Source: an archaeon (GTDB lineage: Archaea; Nanobdellota; Nanobdellia; SCGC-AAA011-G17; GW2011-AR17). Taken from it: 10,345 nt of DNA. Below are positions 6,893 to 10,345 of the stretch, piece by piece (position 1 is the first letter of the stretch; each line of letters begins with the position of its first letter). Under the pieces are notes generated by a model. The model did no database searches, was not told where the DNA came from, and worked only from the letters and a program-made list of their open reading frames with translations. The stretch lies in the NCBI GenBank assembly GCA_023245755.1, contig JAHFJQ010000007.1, forward strand, positions 5,865-16,209, written 5' to 3'. A program made the translations under genes and the position numbers.

Positions 6893-7764
6893 TACCTTTG
6901 ATTTCCGGGTAAACAGAGATATCCGGGTAAGGTAGGACTTCTAAATCTTTCTGGTGAATAAAGGATATCCATAAACTGAAGAATTGATTCATCAGCGATA
7001 TTGAATCTAAAATGTTCTGTTTCTATTTCCACTCGCTCTTCTCCATTTCGCATGAAAGAAGGTTCTAATACATACCACATTTTGTTAATAACTCTCGTTA
7101 TATCAAATGCTTGCTCAATAGGATCTCTTGAATTTCTATCTAGTGTTACTTTTGCTTCCAGAAGTCCTCTTACTGTTGTGGCATAAATTCTTCTCCAGGG
7201 TCCTCCCTCTTGGGGAGTATAGGATTGCAAGCAAAAGAGATCTACCTCTGGACCAATACTAATAAAGCTCTTTTTTAGTTTCTCTTTCCAAACTCTTGGT
7301 ACTATTGTTCTTCCCAATACTACAGCCATCCCCGGTTGGCAATAAGGAACTACCCTTGTTTTCCCTAGATTTGCAAAACTGGCATAATCTTCTGCTTCTA
7401 AAACTGCTGCTTCAATGGACAGCCTTTGCTCATACCCCTTACATCCAAACTTGACAGATAGATCCTGAACAAAATGTTCACTGGTTAGTCCCTCACCTGC
7501 ACCTATTACCATATTTGCGCGTGCAAGAGAATCGTATGCTCTCAAGGAATGTTCTTTAATTACATGCATAACTTCCTCTGGAGTTTGTCTCTTTTCTCTT
7601 CTTAGTAATGCACGCACTTTTTCACGTAAGGTATATTTCGGTTCTATTTCTCTTGCAAGAATAAGTGCATTATCTCTTTCTGGTTCTTCTTCCCAAAAAT
7701 ATCCGACTTTACACTGTGCTGCATGATCATATGCTTCTAAAAATCTTACATTAGAATTTACCAT
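6847..7764 (-). CDS. hypothetical protein, 305 aa as read, probably 3'-frameshifted
   Basis: I do not recognise this protein. The ATG at 7764 lies about 28 bases after a clear TATA box, so the start is well supported. It has no signal peptide or membrane helix. Residues 33-125 look largely helical and charged (ALILAREIEPKYTLREKVRA, then PEEVMHVIKEHSLRAYDSLA), and residues 135-240 look mixed alpha/beta. The last 30 residues are unusually rich in Cys, Pro and Gly and probably reflect a shifted frame, because a good continuation exists in another frame down to 6665. Repaired by one base, the gene would be 1101 bases, the same as the RelA/SpoT-like gene at 592-1692. Weak resemblances in the N-terminal halves (a LA-[LV]LARE segment and an EEV segment) hint at distant paralogy but are not proof. 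Confidence 0.7.
   Translation of the reverse strand: MVNSNVRFLEAYDHAAQCKVGYFWEEEPERDNALILAREIEPKYTLREKVRALLRREKRQTPEEVMHVIKEHSLRAYDSLARANMVIGAGEGLTSEHFVQDLSVKFGCKGYEQRLSIEAAVLEAEDYASFANLGKTRVVPYCQPGMAVVLGRTIVPRVWKEKLKKSFISIGPEVDLFCLQSYTPQEGGPWRRIYATTVRGLLEAKVTLDRNSRDPIEQAFDITRVINKMWYVLEPSFMRNGEERVEIETEHFRFNIADESILQFMDILYSPERFRSPTLPGYLCLPGNQRYCYPIGCQKNFFWEK
6904..6930 (+). repeat. 9-bp direct repeat at the probable frameshift
   Basis: TCCGGGTAA occurs at 6904-6912 and again at 6922-6930, an 18-base period. It lies inside the interval where the reading frame appears to be lost. Short direct repeats promote slippage and assembly errors, so it may mark the site of the change. Confidence 0.5.
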
Positions 7765-7787
7765 CCTTTTCCAATGCTTGTTCTCCC

Positions 7788-7797
7788 TTATATATTT
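7788..7797 (-). promoter_or_regulatory. TATA box of the gene starting at 7764
   Basis: The minus strand reads AAAATATATAAGG, with the box centred about 28 bases before the ATG. This is one of the best TATA boxes in the window and implies a leaderless mRNA. Confidence 0.6.
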
Positions 7798-7932
7798 TAC
7801 TATTCCTCAGGGACATCTTTTTCCCTTTCTCCCTTTTCTTTTATAAACGATTATCCTCCTTCTTTTCCTTTTAAAGATAAAGATCTGGTCTATTGCCAGA
7901 ATTTTGCACTTTCCAGAAAAAGGAGTCTCAAA

Positions 7933-7986
7933 ATGGTTGAAAAAGGCACAGAAAAACCGTTGCTTTTCTCTTACGACAATGCTTAA
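7933..7986 (+). CDS. possible 17-aa leader peptide upstream of the C39-like gene
   Basis: ATG at 7933 opens an 18-codon frame encoding MVEKGTEKPLLFSYDNA. It is preceded by AGGAG at 7921-7925 with a 7-base gap, the best Shine-Dalgarno match in the window. A TATA-like TTTTAAAG near 7868-7875 lies upstream. The stop codon overlaps the TATA-like box of the peptidase gene at 8011. It could be a microprotein, a regulatory upstream ORF or chance. It has no double-glycine motif, so I do not propose it as a substrate of the neighbouring C39-like peptidase. Confidence 0.25.
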   Translation: MVEKGTEKPLLFSYDNA

Positions 7987-7990
7987 ATAG
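7982..7990 (+). promoter_or_regulatory. TATA-like box of the C39-like peptidase gene
   Basis: CTTAAATAG is centred 25 bases before the ATG at 8011, which again suggests a leaderless mRNA. A GGGGAG sequence at 8001-8006 lies between box and start and could act as a ribosome binding site on a longer transcript. Confidence 0.45.
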
Positions 7991-8010
7991 AACCCAGGCA
8001 GGGGAGCCTT

Positions 8011-8466
8011 ATGAGCACCGCCTACTTTGAACAAGAACAAGAACATACCTGTGGACCCGCTTCTGGGAGAATGGTACTTGCATCCTTTGGCATGCATAGA
8101 AGAGAATATGATATTGCACGAGTTCTTGGAACAAAAAAAAGTGGGACGAATGATGATTCTTTTATCAAGCTTGCAGAAAAATATCAATTGCGCTATTTAT
8201 TTATGAGAAATGCTGAACTAAAAAAACTGAAAATGCTACAAAAAAATGGATATAAGATTATTGTCAGCTACTGGTATTCTCCAGATAAAACGGGGCATTA
8301 TGCGGTCTTACACAAGGTAGGAAGAAAATATGTGCATTTACTTGACCCTTGGGCAGGACCAAACCATAAGTATAGTCTTTCCTATTTTCGAAAACTCTGG
8401 GATTGGTCACTTTGCGAGCAGCCTGACACAAATAGAAGATGGTTTTTTGCGGTGAAAGAAGCCTAA
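8011..8466 (+). CDS. stand-alone C39-like cysteine peptidase, 151 aa
   Basis: The protein is a papain-fold peptidase C39 domain with nothing else attached. The catalytic set is visible: Q8 for the oxyanion hole, C14 in TCGPASGRMVL, H96 in TGHYAVL and D112 in LLDPWAG. The LGTKKSGTNDDS segment (39-50) and the nearby helices also follow the family. In bacteriocin exporters this domain sits at the N-terminus of an ABC transporter and removes double-glycine leaders. Here there are no membrane helices, no ATPase domain and no signal peptide, so it is a free, probably cytoplasmic enzyme. Its substrate is unknown; no transporter or double-glycine peptide gene is seen nearby. It meets the DUF1003 gene tail to tail with no intervening base. 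Confidence 0.85.
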   Translation: MSTAYFEQEQEHTCGPASGRMVLASFGMHRREYDIARVLGTKKSGTNDDSFIKLAEKYQLRYLFMRNAELKKLKMLQKNGYKIIVSYWYSPDKTGHYAVLHKVGRKYVHLLDPWAGPNHKYSLSYFRKLWDWSLCEQPDTNRRWFFAVKEA

Positions 8467-8904
8467 CTATTTTTTCCACTGCTGTTCTTGTTTATAGATA
8501 TGTTTTTTGATGACTTCTAATTCCCTGAGTACTTTTTGAATTTCTAACTCTGCCTTTCGATTCACATAATAATCATATTTAAAATTCCTTCTATCCCGTT
8601 CTGCACTTCTGTTTTGAGCCATAAGAATAATTGGGCCCTGCATTGCAGCAATGGTAGAAAGAACAAAGTTGAGAAGAATAAAAGGATAAGGATCCCAACG
8701 AAAAATAATTGCAGCCACATTTAACCAGATCCATATCATCATAAAAATAATGAAACAGATAATAAAATGCCAGCTTCCTACATGCTTTGCAATGGTATCT
8801 GCACAGCGCTGGCCTAGAGTAAGGTCACCATGAAGAAGTTCTTGTAAACGATTATTCGTATGAAGAATTCTATGACTAGATCTTCTCTCCCCCTTTTTAT
8901 CCAT
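8467..8904 (-). CDS. DUF1003 membrane protein
   Basis: This 145-aa protein has the hallmarks of the DUF1003 family. VGSWHFIICFIIF (42-54) opens a first membrane helix (about 43-66). A short loop follows with RWDPYPFILLN (69-79). A second helix runs through LSTIAAMQGPIILMAQNR (82-99), and a charged tail of about 30 residues (117-143) is likely to form a coiled coil. The length is typical. The family is widespread in bacteria and archaea and has no established function, so I give none. The ATG at 8904 lies 27 bases after a TATA-like box. The gene is divergent from the small gene at 8980 and convergent with the peptidase gene. Confidence 0.92.
   Translation of the reverse strand: MDKKGERRSSHRILHTNNRLQELLHGDLTLGQRCADTIAKHVGSWHFIICFIIFMMIWIWLNVAAIIFRWDPYPFILLNFVLSTIAAMQGPIILMAQNRSAERDRRNFKYDYYVNRKAELEIQKVLRELEVIKKHIYKQEQQWKK
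8470..8475 (+). terminator. short T run after the C39-like gene
   Basis: Six T residues begin three bases after the peptidase stop codon. They lie inside the last codons of the convergent DUF1003 gene. They may help end the plus-strand transcript, but the run is short. Confidence 0.25.
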
Positions 8905-8926
8905 ACTCCAATATAGAGTTTGGTTC

Positions 8927-8935
8927 TATTTAAAT
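8927..8935 (-). promoter_or_regulatory. TATA-like box of the DUF1003 gene
   Basis: The minus strand reads ATTTAAATA, centred about 27 bases before the ATG at 8904. GGAGT directly abuts the start codon and is too close to serve as a normal ribosome binding site, which favours a leaderless transcript. Confidence 0.5.
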
Positions 8936-8950
8936 GTTGCCTTCAAAAGA

Positions 8951-8958
8951 TTATTATA
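8951..8958 (+). promoter_or_regulatory. TATA-like box of the gene at 8980
   Basis: TTATTATA is centred about 26 bases before the ATG at 8980. This spacing is the main reason for preferring that start over the upstream in-frame codon at 8920. Confidence 0.45.
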
Positions 8959-8979
8959 GGAGAAAACTATTCTTTAGCT

Positions 8980-9237
8980 ATGGCAGATTTAGTCGCTCTT
9001 TTAGAAAGAGCAAAAGTACAAGCAGGACTCTTTGGTATTGAGGCTATGGGAGATGAACTGCTTGAAAGAAGAACAGGTTGTGATACAAGGGGCTATCATC
9101 GCGTTGATAGCGAACCGAGAAATCCTAATCCAGATAAACCTTCAGATTTTGGTAATCTTATGATTTGCCATGATTGTGATCTCTGGTTTGGCAAATACGA
9201 TGGTACAGATGTTCCTTATAGGGTTGTAAAAGTTTAA
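8980..9237 (+). CDS. small cysteine-containing hypothetical protein, 85 aa
   Basis: I do not recognise this protein. From the ATG at 8980 it has 85 residues. The frame is open 20 codons further, to a possible start at 8920. That version would overlap both promoters and adds an unlikely leader, so I reject it. Residues 1-30 look helical (LVALLERAKVQAGLFGIEAM). C34 and H40, together with a CHDCD motif at C63 and C66, could bind a metal ion such as zinc, though this is only an arrangement of residues. The middle part, 42-58, is rich in Pro, Asn and Asp and probably unstructured. It has its own promoter, so the context does not indicate a role. Confidence 0.65.
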   Translation: MADLVALLERAKVQAGLFGIEAMGDELLERRTGCDTRGYHRVDSEPRNPNPDKPSDFGNLMICHDCDLWFGKYDGTDVPYRVVKV

Positions 9238-9265
9238 GCTGAACAAAGTATTGTTTTTAGGAAAC

Positions 9266-9273
9266 TATTAAAA
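9266..9273 (+). promoter_or_regulatory. TATA-like box of the DUF1801 gene
   Basis: TATTAAAA is centred about 26 bases before the ATG at 9296, the same spacing as at the other leaderless genes in the window. Confidence 0.45.
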
Positions 9274-9295
9274 GTCTTTATTCCGTATTTGTACT

Positions 9296-9733
9296 ATGGC
9301 AGAACTAAAAACAAAAGAGAACAATGCAAGCGTTGAAGATTTCATTCATTCTATTAAAGACAAAGAAAAAATAAAAGATGGCCTTCAGCTCCTAAAAATA
9401 TTTATTGAAGTCACAGGAGAAAAACCTAAAATGTGGGGTTCAAGTATTATAGGTTTTGGTAAATACCACTATACATCTGCTCGAAGTTCTCAAGAAGGAG
9501 ACTGGCCTCTTATTGGATTCTCTCCAAGAAAACAAGCTTTAACTCTTTACCTTATGTCTGGTTTTAAAAATTATGAAAAACTACTGAAAAAACTGGGAAA
9601 ATACAAAACGAGTTCTGGATCATGCCTTTATATCAATAAACTAGAAGATGTAGATTTAGAAGTACTTAGAATGCTATTAAAACAATCTTATACAGATTTT
9701 AAAGAAAAAAACCGAAAACAACTCTTACAATAA
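9296..9733 (+). CDS. DUF1801 (YdhG-like) domain protein
   Basis: The 145-aa product matches the DUF1801 family along its whole length. The diagnostic core is MWGSSIIGFGKYHY (46-59), followed by SARSSQEGDWPLIGFSPRK (61-79), ALTLYLMSGF (81-90), KLGKYKTSSGSCLYINKL (99-116) and the DVDLEVL helix (118-124). Residues 11-40 form the helical lead-in usual for the family. It has no signal peptide or membrane helix, so it is cytoplasmic. Some bacterial relatives are described as iron-handling proteins, but function is not settled for most members and I do not transfer it. The gene has its own promoter and is followed by an inverted repeat and then the SMC promoter. Confidence 0.9.
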   Translation: MAELKTKENNASVEDFIHSIKDKEKIKDGLQLLKIFIEVTGEKPKMWGSSIIGFGKYHYTSARSSQEGDWPLIGFSPRKQALTLYLMSGFKNYEKLLKKLGKYKTSSGSCLYINKLEDVDLEVLRMLLKQSYTDFKEKNRKQLLQ

Positions 9734-9745
9734 CATAGGGAAATC

Positions 9746-9768
9746 TGTTCCTTAAGAGCGAGGGAACA
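9746..9768 (+). repeat. inverted repeat between the DUF1801 gene and smc
   Basis: TGTTCCTT and AGGGAACA pair over 8 positions (one G-T) around a 7-base loop. The element starts 12 bases after the DUF1801 stop and ends 6 bases before the SMC TATA-like box. No T run follows it on the plus strand, so it is not a typical terminator. It could be an operator for smc or a 3' end structure. Confidence 0.35.
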
Positions 9769-9774
9769 AAAAGG

Positions 9775-9783
9775 TTTATATAT
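9775..9783 (+). promoter_or_regulatory. TATA box of the SMC gene
   Basis: TTTATATAT is centred 44 bases before the TTG start at 9823. Transcription would begin near 9804, leaving a leader of about 20 bases that carries a ribosome binding site, unlike most genes in this window. Confidence 0.5.
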
Positions 9784-9810
9784 CGTCAATTCCTCAATGA
9801 CTCTACGTAA

Positions 9811-9819
9811 AAGGGTGAT
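9811..9819 (+). promoter_or_regulatory. ribosome binding site for smc
   Basis: AAGGGTGAT, with GGTGAT complementary to the 3' end of 16S rRNA, lies a few bases before TTG at 9823. It supports the unusual start codon. An in-frame TGA at 9820-9822 directly precedes the start and rules out any earlier one. Confidence 0.5.
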
Positions 9820-9822
9820 TGA

Positions 9823-10345
9823 TTGACTGTTATAACAAAGCTTTCTGCAAGGGGATTTAAATCATTTGCAAAAAAAACAGAGATTCCTTTACTTCCAGGA
9901 TTTAATTGTGTATTAGGCCCAAATGGAAATGGAAAAAGTAATATTGTTGATGCTATCTGTTTTGTTCTTGGGAAGAGTTCTGCAAAGGGATTACGGGCTG
10001 AGAAGTCTGCAAACCTTATTTACAATGGGGGAAAGTTAGGAAAACCTGCAGCGGAAGCAGAAGTGACCATTCACTTTGATAATTCTCAAAAAAGCTTTCC
10101 TTTAGAAGACAAAGAAATACGTGTGACACGAGTGGTGAAACAATCAGGAAATAGTAGTTATTATATCAATGATAAAGCGATGACGAGGCAACAAGTCTTA
10201 GATATTCTCGCTGCAGCACGTATTGACCCTGATGGACATAATATTGTTCTTCAAGGAGATATTGTCCATTTTATGGAAATGAAACCCGTAGAAAGAAGAG
10301 TGATTATTGAAGATATTGCGGGTATTTCTGTCTTTGAAGAAAAGA
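9823..10345 (+). CDS. smc: chromosome segregation SMC ATPase, N-terminal part
   Basis: This is the N-terminal head of a structural maintenance of chromosomes protein, which folds back through a long coiled coil and compacts and segregates DNA as a dimer. The opening VITKLSARGFKSFAKKTEIP (3-22) is typical. The Walker A motif GPNGNGKS is at 32-39, followed by NIVDAICFVLGKSSAKGLRA (40-59) and the NLIYNGG strand (64-70). Y113/Y114 followed by IND lie in the expected beta segment. The Q-loop sits at Q144 in NIVLQGDI, followed by FMEMKPVERR and EDIAGISVFEEK. The first 174 codons are present; the coiled coil, hinge and Walker B part lie beyond the window. The start is TTG, forced by the stop codon immediately upstream. 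The gene is not interrupted within the window. Confidence 0.95.
   Translation, partial: MTVITKLSARGFKSFAKKTEIPLLPGFNCVLGPNGNGKSNIVDAICFVLGKSSAKGLRAEKSANLIYNGGKLGKPAAEAEVTIHFDNSQKSFPLEDKEIRVTRVVKQSGNSSYYINDKAMTRQQVLDILAAARIDPDGHNIVLQGDIVHFMEMKPVERRVIIEDIAGISVFEEK

Noticed and set aside
7774..7986. 70-codon plus-strand frame across the intergenic region
   Set aside because: Its first two thirds run through promoter sequence and pyrimidine-rich tracts with low-complexity composition. Only the last 18 codons have a ribosome binding site, and these are listed separately.
7807..8187. 126-codon minus-strand frame overlapping the C39-like gene
   Set aside because: It is the shadow of the well-supported peptidase gene and extends into an intergenic region. 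Its product has the Cys/Ser/Phe-rich look of antisense translation.
8920..8979. Earlier start for the small gene ending at 9237
   Set aside because: It would overlap the TATA-like boxes of both divergent genes. The ATG at 8980 has a well-spaced TATA-like box.
1..10345. CRISPR arrays, insertion sequences, tRNA or rRNA genes
   Set aside because: No regularly spaced repeats, transposase genes, terminal inverted repeats or recognisable structural RNA sequences were found on either strand by eye.

Overview
The window looks like a piece of an AT-rich archaeal chromosome, most likely from a DPANN/Woesearchaeota-type lineage. The domain call rests on promoter architecture: at least seven start codons have an A/T-rich TATA-like box centred about 25-29 bases upstream, so those transcripts would be leaderless or nearly so. 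Short poly-T tracts rather than GC-rich hairpins follow several genes. The phylum is inferred from the gene mix and the many lineage-specific hypothetical proteins; it was not tested by phylogeny.

Layout. 1-82: T-rich end of an upstream unit and a promoter. 83-595 (+): unrecognised 170-aa protein. 592-1692 (-): 366-aa protein whose C-terminal third resembles the RelA/SpoT nucleotidyltransferase fold; it meets the first gene tail to tail with a 4-bp CTAG overlap. 1728-2621 (-): pentameric ligand-gated ion channel with a signal peptide and four membrane helices. 2792-3238 and 3253-6441 (+): nrdR and the B12-dependent class II ribonucleotide reductase nrdJ, an apparent operon with an NrdR-box-like palindrome just before nrdR. 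6442-6664: intergenic, with a T-rich terminator, an orphan TATA-like box and at most a 22-codon ORF. 6665-7764 (-): unrecognised gene that appears frameshifted near its 3' end. 8011-8466 (+): stand-alone C39-like cysteine peptidase. 8467-8904 (-): DUF1003 membrane protein. 8980-9237 (+): small cysteine-containing protein. 9296-9733 (+): DUF1801 protein. 9823-10345 (+): N-terminus of an SMC ATPase, cut by the window end.

How the genes relate. The clearest unit is nrdR-nrdJ: a repressor reading the nucleotide pool, with its probable operator, placed directly before the only reductase in view. The other genes mostly have their own promoters and alternate in strand, so they are not one pathway. 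The channel gene and the RelA/SpoT-like gene are on the same strand 35 bases apart and could be co-transcribed, although a TATA-like box at the end of the channel gene could drive the second one alone. The least conventional items are the RelA/SpoT-like domain, the ion channel, the nrdR-nrdJ operon with its operator, and the frameshifted gene, whose repaired length would equal that of the RelA/SpoT-like gene.
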